DNA of 64,000 nucleotides from Streptomyces sp. Mut1. Lineage in GTDB: Bacteria > Actinomycetota > Actinomycetes > Streptomycetales > Streptomycetaceae. The stretch lies in the NCBI RefSeq assembly GCF_030719295.1, contig NZ_CP120997.1, positions 5,653,501 through 5,717,500 on the forward strand, in the 5' to 3' direction. Below are positions 29,039-40,840 of the stretch, in pieces. The notes beneath the pieces are model-generated. The model worked only from the letters and a program-made list of their open reading frames with translations. It was not told where the DNA came from and ran no database searches. The position numbers were made by a program, and so were the translations under genes. The first letter of the stretch is position 1. Each line of letters starts with the position of its first letter.

Positions 29039-30015
29039 AGTACCTGCTCCAACGGCTCGCCTTCTACCTGGTCACCGCCTGGGCAGCCATCACGATCAAC
29101 TTCCTCATCCCGCGGCTGATGCCCGGCGACCCCGTCCAGGCGCTCATCGCCCGCTACCAGGGCCAGCTGGACACCAACGCGATCATGTCGCTGAAGGCCC
29201 TGTTCGGCCTCGACAAGAAGCAGTCGCTCTGGGAGCAGTACACCGACTACTGGGCGCACCTCTTCCACGGCGACCTCGGGATGTCCTTCACCTTCTTCCC
29301 GACCCCGGTCAGCGAGGTCATCGGCCAGGCGCTGCCCTGGACGCTCGCGCTCGTCGGCATCACCACCCTGATCAGCTTCGTCCTCGGCACCGGCATCGGC
29401 GTCTTCACCGGCTGGCGGCGCGGCTCCTGGATGGACAGCCTGCTGCCCGTCACCACGTTCATCTCCGCCATCCCGTACTTCTGGCTCGGCCTCATCGCGA
29501 TCTCGCTGTTCGCCGTCAAGTGGCCGATGTTCCCCTTCGAGGGCGGGTACGACAACTCCCTCGTCCCGGCCTTCGACTGGCCGTTCATCTCCAGCGCGCT
29601 CTACCACGGGGTGCTGCCGGGCGTGACGATCGTCCTGAGCGCCGTGGCCGGCTGGATCCTCGGCATGCGCAACATGATGGTGACCGTCTCCAGCGAGGAC
29701 TACGTGATGGTCGCCCAGGCCAAGGGCCTCTCCGAGCGCCGGGTGATGTTCGGATACGCGGCACGCAACGCGATCCTGCCCAACATCTCCGGCTTCGCCC
29801 TCTCGCTCGGTCTCATCGTCGGCGGCACGCTCCTGGTCGAGATGGTCTTCAACTACCCGGGCATCGGCTTCCAGCTCCTCCAGGGCGTGGGCGCCAAGGA
29901 CTACCCCCTCATGCAGGGCATCTTCCTGATCATCACGCTCTCCGTCCTCGTGGCGAACCTCCTCGCCGACGTCCTCTACATGGTCCTCGACCCCCGTACC
30001 CGAAGGGAGGCGTAG
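29035..30015 (+). CDS. ABC transporter permease (DppB-like)
   Basis: 326-aa inner-membrane permease with about six transmembrane segments. The N-terminus is typical of the family ([32 protein letters not shown]), and the EAA-type cytoplasmic loop reads [31 protein letters not shown] 29035 overlaps the ATPase stop (GTGA), and GGAGG lies a few bases before it. It pairs with the next permease to form the channel. Confidence 0.95.
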
Positions 30016-30019
30016 GGAG

Positions 30020-30996
30020 ATGGCCGTCACCGCCACCGAAGTCGCCGTACTCGACGCGGCCGAAACCCCGGCAGCGAGCAAGCGCAGGTTCCGTTTCCTG
30101 CGCGGACGCAAGACCGTCGTCGGACTGTGCATCCTGCTCTTCTTCGTGCTGATCGCGATCATCGGCCCGTGGATCGCCCCGTACGACCCCGACGCGATGA
30201 GCAGCGACCTGCTCCAGCCGCCTTCCGGTTCGCACTGGTTCGGCACCACGCACACCGGTCAGGACGTGCTCTCGCAGATCCTCGTCGGCACCCGCGGCGT
30301 CCTCGTCGTCGGCTTCGTCGCCGGCATCCTCGCCACGGTCCTGTCCGTGCTGATCGGAGTCACCGCCGGCTTCCTCGGCGGCGTGGCCGACGAGGCGCTG
30401 TCGCTGCTGTCCAACGTCTTCCTGGTCATCCCCGGACTGCCGCTGATCATCATCATCGCCAGCTTCGTCTCGGACACCGGGGACCTGCTGATCGCCTTCG
30501 TCATCGCCCTCACCTCCTGGGCCTGGGGCGCCCGCGTGCTGCGCGCCCAGACGCTGTCGCTGCGCCGCCGCGACTACGTGGAGGCGGCCCGCGCCACGGG
30601 CGAGCCGACCTGGCGGATCATCATCTTCGAGGTCATGCCCAACCTGACCGCCGTCATCGCCTCCGGCTTCGTCGGCACGGTCATCTTCGCGATCCTCTCC
30701 GAGATCACCCTCGCCTTCATCGGCGTCGCCGACATCTCCAACTGGAACTGGGGGACCGTCCTGTTCTGGGCGCAGTCCAACCAGGCACTCGCCCAGGGCG
30801 CCTGGTGGTGGTTCGTCCCGGCCGGGCTCTTCATCGCCCTGCTCGGCATGTCCCTCGCGCTCATCAACTTCGGCATCGACGAGTTCGTCAACCCGCGGCT
30901 GCGCACCGAGACCGGCGGCTCCCGCAAGGTCCGGATGCGCGTCGGCTTCACCCCGGTGGCCCGTACCGGCACCACCCCGCACAAGGAGACCCGCTC

Positions 30997-31000
<4 letters not shown>
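30020..31000 (+). CDS. ABC transporter permease (DppC-like)
   Basis: 326-aa second permease. The cytoplasmic N-terminal extension is followed by a first membrane segment (VVGLCILLFFVLIAIIGPWIAPYDPD), the family motif GTTHTGQDVLSQIL, an EAA loop (RRRDYVEAARATGEPTWRIIIFEVMPNL) and further membrane segments. It begins 4 nt after the first permease and overlaps the second ATPase gene by ATGA. Confidence 0.95.
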
Positions 31001-32010
<1,010 letters not shown>

Positions 32011-32042
32011 CGTCTCAGAGCACCGCACACCACAGGAGAACC

Positions 32043-33461
<1,419 letters not shown>

Positions 33462-33560
33462 CCCCCCGCTCCCCGCAGGACAGTTGCACCGGCGCCGGTC
33501 CGCAGGGTCCGCGCCGCCCCCGTACGCACCGCACAGGCAACCCGTACGAAGGAGCCGCAC

Positions 33561-36500
33561 ATGCCACCCCGCACCCGACGCCGGACGAGACCCACCACCG
33601 CCGCGCTGGCGGCGGCCGCCGTCCTGGCCGGACTGCTCGCCGGGGCCGTCCCCAGCGCCGCGGCCCCGGCCGACGACGAGCCCGCCCCCGTCGCCATCGA
33701 CCGCTTCGAGGGCGAGGTGCCCTTCGCCGAGCAGCCCGCCGAGGGCATCTTCACGTGGGGCGGCGACGCCGACGACCCGCCCACCCTGGAGCTGAAGGAG
33801 CGCGCGGACGCCCCCGAGGGCGCCAAGGTCCTCGAAGGCAGCTACGACATCAGCGGCTACGGCGGCTTCAGCCACGACTACGCCGCCGACCGGCCGGCCC
33901 ACGACTGGTCGGCCCACAAGGGCATCCGCTTCTGGTGGTACGGCCAGAACACGGCGCCGCTGCCGCCCGGTTCGGGCAAGAGGATCAGCTTCGAGATCAA
34001 GGACGGCGGCGCCGACGGCGAGGCCTCCGAGCTGTGGACGACCTCCTTCACCGACGACTGGGAGGGCTGGCACCAGGTCGAGATACCGTTCGCCGACTTC
34101 ACCTACCGGGGCGACTACCAGCCCGTCGGCGGCATCGACCAGATCCTCGGCCTGAACGAGATGTGGGGCTACGCCCTCACCCTGCCGCCCGGCGCCCCCG
34201 GCACGTTCGCCATGGACGGCATCGAGCTGTACGGCAAGGCCGACGCCGCCCTGAAGGCGAGCGTCGTCACCGACGCGGCCGTGCTCCCGGTCGGACAGGG
34301 CACCACCGCCACCATCGGCCTCTCCGTCGCCACGACCGGCTCGGGACCGCTGGAGGAGCCGGTCACCGTCGACTACGAGACGAAGGGCGGCACCGCCGAG
34401 TCCGGTACCGACTTCACCCCGGTCAGCGGCAGCTACACCTTCCCCGCGGGCACCGCGTCCGGCACCACGCACCAGGTCTCCGTCACCACGAAGAAGGTCT
34501 CCGGCGCCTCCGCCGCGAAGACGATCCCGCTGGAGCTGACCGTCACCGGCGCCAGGGCGCCGAAGGAGAACCCGCAGGTCGTCATCGACGCCCACGGGCT
34601 GCCCTACCAGAACGCGAAGCTGCCGGTGAAGCAGCGGGTCGCCGATCTGCTCGCCCGGATGTCGCCCGCCGAGAAGGCCGGCCAGATGACCCAGGCCGAG
34701 CGCAACGCGCTCGCCTCGCAGAACGACATCGCCACCTACGACCTCGGCTCGCTGCTCTCCGGCGGCGGCTCGGTCCCCACGCCCAACACCCCCGAGGCGT
34801 GGGCGAAGATGGTCGACGGCTACCAGCTGCGCGCCCAGGCCACCCGCTTCCAGATCCCGCTGATCTACGGCGTGGACGCGGTGCACGGCCACAACAACCT
34901 GGTCGGCGCCACGATCATGCCGCACAACATCGGCCTCGGGGCCACCCGCGACCCGAAGCTCGCCGAGAAGACCGGTGCCGTCACCGCGAGCGAGGTGCGC
35001 GCCACCGGCGTCCCGTGGGACTTCGCGCCCTGCCTCTGCGTCTCGCGCGACGAGCGCTGGGGCCGCACCTACGAGTCCTACGGTGAGGACCCGGCGCTCG
35101 TGGAGTCGCTGGAGACCGTCATCCAGGGCATGCAGGGCGCCGCGTCCGGCAAGGACCTCGCCCGCAACGACAAGGTGCTGGCCACCGCCAAGCACTTCGT
35201 CGGCGACGGCGGTACGGAGTACGGCTCCTCGACGACCGGTTCGTACCCGATCGACCAGGGCGTCACCAAGGTCACCCGGCAGGAGCTGGAGGCCGTCCAC
35301 CTGGCGCCCTTCACCGAGTCGGTGAAGCGCGGCGTCGGCACGGTCATGCCGTCGTACTCCTCGCTCGACATCATCGGGGACGACGAGGGCCCGGTGAAGA
35401 TGCACGCCAACGCCGCGATGATCAACGGCGTCCTCAAGGACCGGATGGGCTTCGAGGGCTTCGTCATCAGCGACTACCAGGCGATCGACCAGATCCCCGG
35501 CGACTACGCGAGCGACGTGCGGACCTCGGTCAACGCCGGGCTCGACATGATCATGGTCCCGACGGCGTACAAGGACTTCACCAGGACGCTCCAGGACGAG
35601 GTCACCGCGGGCCGCATCCCGCAGGCCAGGATCGATGACGCGGTCTCCCGCATCCTGACCCAGAAGTTCAGGCTGGGCCTGTTCGAGAAGCCGTACGCGG
35701 ACACCTCGAACCTGAAGAAGATCGGCTCGGCCGAACACCGGGCCGTGGCCCGCGAGGCCGCCGCCAAGTCCCAGGTGCTGCTGAAGAACGACGGCGGTGT
35801 GCTGCCGCTGAAGTCCTCGCAGAAGGTGTACGTGGCCGGTTCCAACGCCGACGACATCGGCAACCAGGCCGGGGGCTGGACGGTCAGCTGGCAGGGCTCC
35901 TCCGGCGACATCACCCCGGGCACCACGATCCTGTCGGCCATGAAGAAGGACGCCGCGTCCGTCACGTACTCCAAGGACGCCTCCGCCGACACGGCCGGCC
36001 ACGACGTCGGTGTGGTGGTCGTCGGCGAGACCCCGTACGCGGAGGGCGTCGGCGACGTCGGCAACGGCCACGACCTGGAGCTGTCCGCCGCCGACAAGGC
36101 GGCCGTGGACAAGGTGTGCGCCGCGATGAAGTGCGCGGTCCTGATCGTCTCGGGCCGCCCGCAGCTCATCGGGGACCGGCTCGGCGACATCGACGCGCTG
36201 GTGGCGTCCTGGCTTCCGGGCACCGAGGGCGACGGTGTGGCCGACGTGCTCTTCGGCAAGCGCGCCTTCACCGGGCAACTCCCGATGACCTGGCCGAAGT
36301 CCGAGTCCCAGCTGCCGATCAACGTGGGCGACGCGGCGTACGACCCGCAGTTCCCCTACGGCTGGGGGCTCACCACGCTGACCAAGCCCCCGGCGGGCGG
36401 CGAGCTCACGCTCACCGCGCTCGCGCTGGCCGCCCAGGTCGCCGAGCGGACCGGCCTCGCCCGCACGGACGTGGGCCGCGTCATCGTCGGCCAGGCCCGG

Positions 36501-36638
36501 CTGCTGGTCCAGCAGAAGACCGGCGGGAAGCTGACCGAGAAGGTGTCCAAGCCGTTCGCGGACGCCGACCACCTGCTGCTCACCGGTGACCTGACCGGTG
36601 CGGTAGCGAAGCTCAGGACGGCCTACCGGGCCGCCTGA
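33561..36638 (+). CDS. Secreted multidomain GH3 beta-glucosidase
   Basis: 1025-aa exoenzyme. A signal peptide (LAAAAVLAGLLAGAVPSAAA) is followed by a beta-sandwich galactose-binding/CBM-like domain (about 48-225) and a Calx-beta-like module (about 240-335: TVDYETKGGTAESGTDFTPVSGSYTFPAG). The GH3 N-terminal barrel covers about 350-690, with KHFVGDGGTEYG and nucleophile D638 in FVISDYQAID. The GH3 C-terminal domain covers about 725-950, and a C-terminal helical extension follows. The layout resembles marine ExoP-like exo-beta-glucanases. It probably trims glucans outside the cell to feed the importer encoded upstream. Confidence 0.92.
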   Translation: MPPRTRRRTRPTTAALAAAAVLAGLLAGAVPSAAAPADDEPAPVAIDRFEGEVPFAEQPAEGIFTWGGDADDPPTLELKERADAPEGAKVLEGSYDISGYGGFSHDYAADRPAHDWSAHKGIRFWWYGQNTAPLPPGSGKRISFEIKDGGADGEASELWTTSFTDDWEGWHQVEIPFADFTYRGDYQPVGGIDQILGLNEMWGYALTLPPGAPGTFAMDGIELYGKADAALKASVVTDAAVLPVGQGTTATIGLSVATTGSGPLEEPVTVDYETKGGTAESGTDFTPVSGSYTFPAGTASGTTHQVSVTTKKVSGASAAKTIPLELTVTGARAPKENPQVVIDAHGLPYQNAKLPVKQRVADLLARMSPAEKAGQMTQAERNALASQNDIATYDLGSLLSGGGSVPTPNTPEAWAKMVDGYQLRAQATRFQIPLIYGVDAVHGHNNLVGATIMPHNIGLGATRDPKLAEKTGAVTASEVRATGVPWDFAPCLCVSRDERWGRTYESYGEDPALVESLETVIQGMQGAASGKDLARNDKVLATAKHFVGDGGTEYGSSTTGSYPIDQGVTKVTRQELEAVHLAPFTESVKRGVGTVMPSYSSLDIIGDDEGPVKMHANAAMINGVLKDRMGFEGFVISDYQAIDQIPGDYASDVRTSVNAGLDMIMVPTAYKDFTRTLQDEVTAGRIPQARIDDAVSRILTQKFRLGLFEKPYADTSNLKKIGSAEHRAVAREAAAKSQVLLKNDGGVLPLKSSQKVYVAGSNADDIGNQAGGWTVSWQGSSGDITPGTTILSAMKKDAASVTYSKDASADTAGHDVGVVVVGETPYAEGVGDVGNGHDLELSAADKAAVDKVCAAMKCAVLIVSGRPQLIGDRLGDIDALVASWLPGTEGDGVADVLFGKRAFTGQLPMTWPKSESQLPINVGDAAYDPQFPYGWGLTTLTKPPAGGELTLTALALAAQVAERTGLARTDVGRVIVGQARLLVQQKTGGKLTEKVSKPFADADHLLLTGDLTGAVAKLRTAYRAA

Positions 36639-36649
36639 CAGGACGCGGG

Positions 36650-36685
36650 ACGGGCGGGTGGCACGGGAGGCCACCCGCCCGTTTC
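36650..36685 (+). terminator. Terminator after the GH3 gene
   Basis: Perfect 13-bp arms (36650-36662 with 36670-36682), a 7-nt loop and then TTT. It ends the LacI-importer-GH1-GH3 cluster. Confidence 0.85.
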
Positions 36686-36711
36686 GTACGTCTGTGCGTT
36701 AGCTTGGGAAT

Positions 36712-38115
36712 ATGCGGAACAGGCCGTTCCTCACCACCGCGGTCCCGGCCCTCCTGGCGGGACTCCTGATGACGCTGTCCGCCCTCGCCCTCTTCCTGGC
36801 CCCCGCCGCCCCGGCCGCGACCGGCGCCTCCACCGTGGACGACGTCGCCCAGGCCCTGCGCAAGGGGCCCGTCTACGTCGATCCGGCCGCCTCCGACCAG
36901 CTCTCCCGGGCCCAGGCCGCCGCGCTCACCAAGAAGATCAAGGACGCGGACAAGCCGGTCTTCGTGGCCGTGCTGCCCAGGAGCGACGCCTTCCCCGAGA
37001 GCAGCGTCCTGCGCACCCTGCGCAACGACACCGGGATCACCGGCCTCTACGCGATCCGCCTCGGTGACGGCTTCAACGCGGGCGCCGACCCGCAGGTGAT
37101 GTCCCGCAGCGCGGTCATCAACCTCACCGCCGCCGTGAAGACGCCGGGCGCCGACACCGACGCCGCGACCCAGCTGAACGCCTTCGTCGACCGTGCCGTC
37201 GAACAGGCCCGGGGCCACGCGCCGGGCTCCTGGGGCGGCGGACACAGCGACTACGAGGGCTCGACCGTCATCGGTCTGGCCGTGGCCGGCGCCGTGGTGC
37301 TCATCGGCGGCGCCGCCGCGTTCACGGTCGTACGCCGGGGCCGCAGGCGCAAGGAGGCCGAGGAGCGGGCCGCGCTCGACAAGCTGCGGGTGGTCGTGGA
37401 CGAGGACATCACCGCGTACGGGGAGACGCTGGAGCGGCTCGACTTCCATCCGGCGGAGTCCGGCGCCGACGACGCGATGCGCGCCGACTACGAACGCGCC
37501 CTGGACTCCTACGAGAGCGCGAAGACCCGCATGGCGGGGGCGCGGCACCCGTCCGACGTGCGCGGGGTGACCCGGGCCCTGGAGGACGGGCGCTTCTCGC
37601 TGGCCGTGCTGGACGCCCGCCGCTCGGGTCGTGAGCTGCCGGCCCGCCGCCCGCCCTGCTTCTTCGACCCGCGCCACGGCCCCTCGGTGGCGGACGTGCG
37701 CTGGTCCCCGTCCGGCGGAGCGGTCCGCGAGGTCCCGGTGTGCGCGGCCGACGAGGTGCGGCTGCGAGACGGCGAGGACCCGATGAGCCGCACCGTCGAC
37801 GTGGGCGACGGCACCCGCCGCCCCTACTGGGAGGCGGGCCCGGCCTACGGCCCGTGGGCGGGCGGCTACTTCGGCGGCGGCCTGCTCCCCGGCCTCCTGA
37901 TGGGCACCATGCTCGGCTCGATGCTCGCCACCCCGGCCTACGCGGCGGACTACGGGGGCGGTGACTTCGGCGGGGGCGACTTCTCCGGCGGGGACTTCTC
38001 CGGCTCCGACTTCGACTCGTCCGGTTTCGGCGGCGGCGGGTTCGGCGACGGTGGCGGAGGCTTCGGCGACGGCGGCGGTTTCGGCGGCGGGGGCGACTTC
38101 GGGGGCGGCTTCTGA
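36712..38115 (+). CDS. Membrane protein with Gly/Phe/Asp-rich repeat tail
   Basis: 467-aa protein of unknown function. An N-terminal signal or anchor (residues about 7-35) leads to an extracytoplasmic domain (about 40-165). A transmembrane helix (about 185-206, VIGLAVAGAVVLIGGAAAFTVV) is followed by an RRGRRRK stop-transfer and a charged helical region (about 215-300). A hydrophobic glycine segment (GGYFGGGLLPGLLMGTML) precedes a low-complexity tail of about 45 residues built from GGGDF/GGDFSG units. The TPM-like/glycine-tail arrangement suggests a cell-envelope protein. Start ATG 36712; no partner gene is evident. Confidence 0.75.
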   Translation: MRNRPFLTTAVPALLAGLLMTLSALALFLAPAAPAATGASTVDDVAQALRKGPVYVDPAASDQLSRAQAAALTKKIKDADKPVFVAVLPRSDAFPESSVLRTLRNDTGITGLYAIRLGDGFNAGADPQVMSRSAVINLTAAVKTPGADTDAATQLNAFVDRAVEQARGHAPGSWGGGHSDYEGSTVIGLAVAGAVVLIGGAAAFTVVRRGRRRKEAEERAALDKLRVVVDEDITAYGETLERLDFHPAESGADDAMRADYERALDSYESAKTRMAGARHPSDVRGVTRALEDGRFSLAVLDARRSGRELPARRPPCFFDPRHGPSVADVRWSPSGGAVREVPVCAADEVRLRDGEDPMSRTVDVGDGTRRPYWEAGPAYGPWAGGYFGGGLLPGLLMGTMLGSMLATPAYAADYGGGDFGGGDFSGGDFSGSDFDSSGFGGGGFGDGGGGFGDGGGFGGGGDFGGGF

Positions 38116-38134
38116 CGCCCCGCGCGGGCCATGC

Positions 38135-38170
38135 GGAAGGGGTGCGGGACCTCGGTCCCGCACCCCTTCC
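38135..38170. terminator. Bidirectional terminator
   Basis: Perfect 16-bp arms (38135-38150 with 38155-38170) closed by a CTCG tetraloop, between the Gly-rich protein gene and the convergent deaminase gene. Confidence 0.9.
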
Positions 38171-38186
38171 CGGTGTCCGTTACGCC

Positions 38187-39785
38187 TCAGGCGCGGCCGC
38201 TGTGGGCGCGCTCGAAGGCGGCGAAGGCCACCTCCTGGCGCCACTCGGTCGCCGCCTTCTGGCTGGCCGCCAGGAACCTGGCGCAGCGGGCGCTCGGGCT
38301 GCCGTCACCGGGCCGGTCGGCCCGGCAGGCGGCCACCGGCCGGTAGCCGGAGGGCGCGGAGCCGGCGGTCCACAGCGAGCGGCCGTCGCGGAAGGCGTAC
38401 TCCAGCGAGGCGCGGGCCAGGTCCTTCAGCTCGGTGTACGAGAGGTCGTACGTCTTCGCGGCGTACTGGTACTCGTGGCTGATGTCGATCCGTGAGACGC
38501 CCGGGTCGTCGGTGGCCAGCACGATCGGGACGCCGTAGCGGCGGTACGCGTTGAACGGGTGGTCGTCGCCCGCGATGCCGAGGATCTGCTTGTTGCTGGA
38601 GAACGGCACCTCGACGGCGACGTGACGCCGGGCCATGGTCCGGGCCAGCCGCTGCCAGTTGTCCTCGTGGACCAGGTCGACACCGTGTCCGATGCGCTCG
38701 GCCCCGGCGACCCGCACGGCCTCGTTGATGTGGAAGGTCAGGTCCTGCGGCTTGACCAGGCCGGGCGCCAGCTCTCCGGAGTGCAGGGTGACATGGGCGC
38801 CCGGGTACTGCCGGCCCAGGTACTTCACCATCCGCATGTGGAGGCTGTAGTCGCGGAGCGAGATCTCGCCGTCCTCCGGCTGGACGAGGTTGACCGCGAC
38901 GAACCTCGGGTCGCGCTCGGCCAGCCGCATGCCGACGGCGATCTGCGTGAACACGCGGGCCGGGCTGCTGTTGCGGGAGACCTGGGAGATCCACCGCACG
39001 GGCAGCCGGCAGCCGGGTGCGGGGCGCGGGGTGTCGCAGTGCGCCGTCTCCCGGAACTGGACGTCGGTGTCGTCGGCCTCCTTGACCGCCTCGTCCACCA
39101 CCTTGTCGAGCTGCCCGCCCGCCAGGAGCTTGCGGTGCAGCGCGGCCAGGTCGGCGTCGTAGCCTACCGTCTCGGCCAGCTTCTTGGCGCTGTCCGACGC
39201 CGGGCTGACCAGCGTCTCCAGGTAGAACTGGTTCTGCTTGACGACGGTGTCGGCGACATTGGCGAGCATCTTGCCCCGGGTGTACCAGGTCGCCATGGAG
39301 AACTTGCCGAAGGTGTCGAAGAAGTGGTCGTGGCCGGACTCGTTGTCCGGGAAGTCCTGCATCGACCAGGCCCGGACAATCTGCTGCCGGAACGCGCTGT
39401 CGGTGCGCGCGTCGGACGCGGGCCGGGTGCCGGAGCCGCACGGCGGGGCCACCGCGGTCATCGTGGCGTCGATGCACAGGCCGTCGTCGATCGCGAGCTT
39501 GATCAGGTACTCGGTCGTGACCGCGCCCGACAGGTGGTTGTGCAGGTCGCCGCCCTTGGGCAGCTCCTTGAAGAAGGCCGCCAGCCGCGCGGGGCTGTTC
39601 CGCGCCGCGTCGAGGTAGGCGGCGGTCGCACGCTCGGCCGAAGTCACCGCGCGGGGCGCGGAGTCGGGTACGGGTGCGGCGGTCGCCGGGGCGGCCGGCA
39701 GCAGGGTCAGCAGGGCGAGCGCGCCGCCGAACCCGGCCAGCAGGGGGGACTTGGGACGGCGTGCCGTCCGATGGATAGAGATCAC
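38187..39785 (-). CDS. Secreted adenosine deaminase-like enzyme
   Basis: 532-aa amidohydrolase of the adenosine deaminase growth-factor type. The N-terminal signal peptide (LAGFGGALALLTLLPAAPATAA) precedes the metal site HNH in KGGDLHNHLSGA (H82, H84), followed by HSGELAPG, RIGHGVDLVHE and the aspartate pair in VLATDDPGVS. These are the Zn and catalytic residues of adenosine deaminases. Likely extracellular purine nucleoside deamination, but other substrates are possible. GTG 39785 is chosen as the last start before the signal peptide; its ribosome site is weak. Upstream lies a large hairpin element (copy B). Confidence 0.85.
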   Translation of the reverse strand: MISIHRTARRPKSPLLAGFGGALALLTLLPAAPATAAPVPDSAPRAVTSAERATAAYLDAARNSPARLAAFFKELPKGGDLHNHLSGAVTTEYLIKLAIDDGLCIDATMTAVAPPCGSGTRPASDARTDSAFRQQIVRAWSMQDFPDNESGHDHFFDTFGKFSMATWYTRGKMLANVADTVVKQNQFYLETLVSPASDSAKKLAETVGYDADLAALHRKLLAGGQLDKVVDEAVKEADDTDVQFRETAHCDTPRPAPGCRLPVRWISQVSRNSSPARVFTQIAVGMRLAERDPRFVAVNLVQPEDGEISLRDYSLHMRMVKYLGRQYPGAHVTLHSGELAPGLVKPQDLTFHINEAVRVAGAERIGHGVDLVHEDNWQRLARTMARRHVAVEVPFSSNKQILGIAGDDHPFNAYRRYGVPIVLATDDPGVSRIDISHEYQYAAKTYDLSYTELKDLARASLEYAFRDGRSLWTAGSAPSGYRPVAACRADRPGDGSPSARCARFLAASQKAATEWRQEVAFAAFERAHSGRA

Positions 39786-39893
39786 CGAGGCATGATCGCG
39801 CCCGACTGGGCCGTTTATCCCCGGAACCACGACAATGACCGGAACGTCCACCCGATCGAGTGCGCGGGCCCGCCCCGGCCGCCCCTTTGAGGT

Positions 39894-40070
39894 AGGGCCT
39901 GTCGTCACATTCCCGTCGTTCGCCCGGAGGGCGGGCCGGGCGGCGTCAGGTGCGTGCTCTCGGTGTGCCGGCCCCAGGCCCTCGTACTGGATGTACTTGG
40001 GTCTGGGGCCGGTGCGGCGAGAGTGCGTGCATGGCGTCGGCCGGCAGACGGGAATGTGACGACAGGCCCT
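39894..40070. repeat. CCTGTC-type long hairpin, copy B
   Basis: A 177-bp element. Terminal arms of 24 bp are perfect (39894-39917 with 40047-40070), and the interior is itself largely self-complementary (CCGGCCCCAG/CTGGGGCCGG, and TACTGGATGTA near the tip). The interior matches copy C (41834-41998) in inverted orientation, including CACGCACTCTCGCCGCAC and TCCAGTACGAGG, while the terminal arms differ. It carries no ORF of note. Confidence 0.85.
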
Positions 40071-40097
40071 GGAGGGCGGCCGTGCCGGTCCTGCGGC

Positions 40098-40505
40098 CTA
40101 CTTGTGGATCGTGGCGCAGGCCTTGGTCCCGGGGAACTTGTGGAACCAGCCGCAGACCTTGCTGCCGTCCTTCGCGTTGAGCCCCCACTTGGTCCCGACC
40201 CTCTTGGTGTCCGTACGGTCGGCGCTCACGGTTCCGCTGGTGTAACCACCCGATCCGTCCGAGAAGTTGATCTCGCCGTAATCGGTCCACGAGGTGTTAT
40301 TCGACCTCTTCTCGACGTATACGCTGTCGACCTTGAGCCCGGAACCGTTGACGATGATGCAGACCTCTCCGGAGCCGTCCGTCATACCGGCGTTCCCCGC
40401 GCACTTGGTGGCGCTCAGTACGCCCACGTCGGCCGCCTGGGCGCTGCCGGCGAGGGAGAGACCGGCCATCGCGGCGACCGCTACCGCTACAACGTATTTC
40501 CGCAC
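40098..40505 (-). CDS. Small secreted protein with four cysteines
   Basis: 135 residues. A signal peptide ends AGSAQA (predicted cleavage after residue 24), giving a mature protein of about 111 residues with Cys35, Cys49, Cys118 and Cys130, consistent with two disulphides. I do not recognise the family. The mature part is rich in Gly, Ser, Thr and Lys, with predicted beta strands (EVCIIVNGSGLKVDSVYVEKR). The start is GTG 40505, with AAGGTGG upstream. It has its own long upstream region and no co-directional partner. Confidence 0.75.
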   Translation of the reverse strand: MRKYVVAVAVAAMAGLSLAGSAQAADVGVLSATKCAGNAGMTDGSGEVCIIVNGSGLKVDSVYVEKRSNNTSWTDYGEINFSDGSGGYTSGTVSADRTDTKRVGTKWGLNAKDGSKVCGWFHKFPGTKACATIHK

Positions 40506-40703
40506 AATTCCACCTTCGGGACGTGATCAATGGGAAGACCAAGATCATGGAAACAAGCGGTGGGAATTGTGAACAGCCATTTCAAGTCCCACTTTTTGGC
40601 TGGAAGTTGGCCCGTACATCCACCTCGCACAGGGCGTGATCAGTCGGAAGCCCTGAAAACTTCCGCGGGGCGCCGGTTGTTTGCGCAGCTCATGGGGATC
40701 GAC

Positions 40704-40719
40704 ATGGGACTAGACCACT
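40704..40719. promoter_or_regulatory. DasR-like operator upstream of the lysozyme gene
   Basis: ATGGGACTAGACCACT matches 13 of 16 positions of the DasR-responsive element AGTGGTCTAGACCACT, with a perfect right half. It lies 121 nt before the GH25 start, within the 335-nt gap 40506-40840. The rest of that gap is comparatively AT-rich promoter DNA for the two divergent secreted-protein genes, without any convincing ORF. Confidence 0.45.
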
Positions 40720-40840
40720 AACGAAACGGGAAAGCTATTTACCCCGGGCCTGTTTTTGTGGCTGACTATGTCGTGTTCGCGACAACAACGCGCGTAGACA
40801 GTCGCCGAACAGCCTGTCCCCCCACCAGCAGGAGGCCGCC

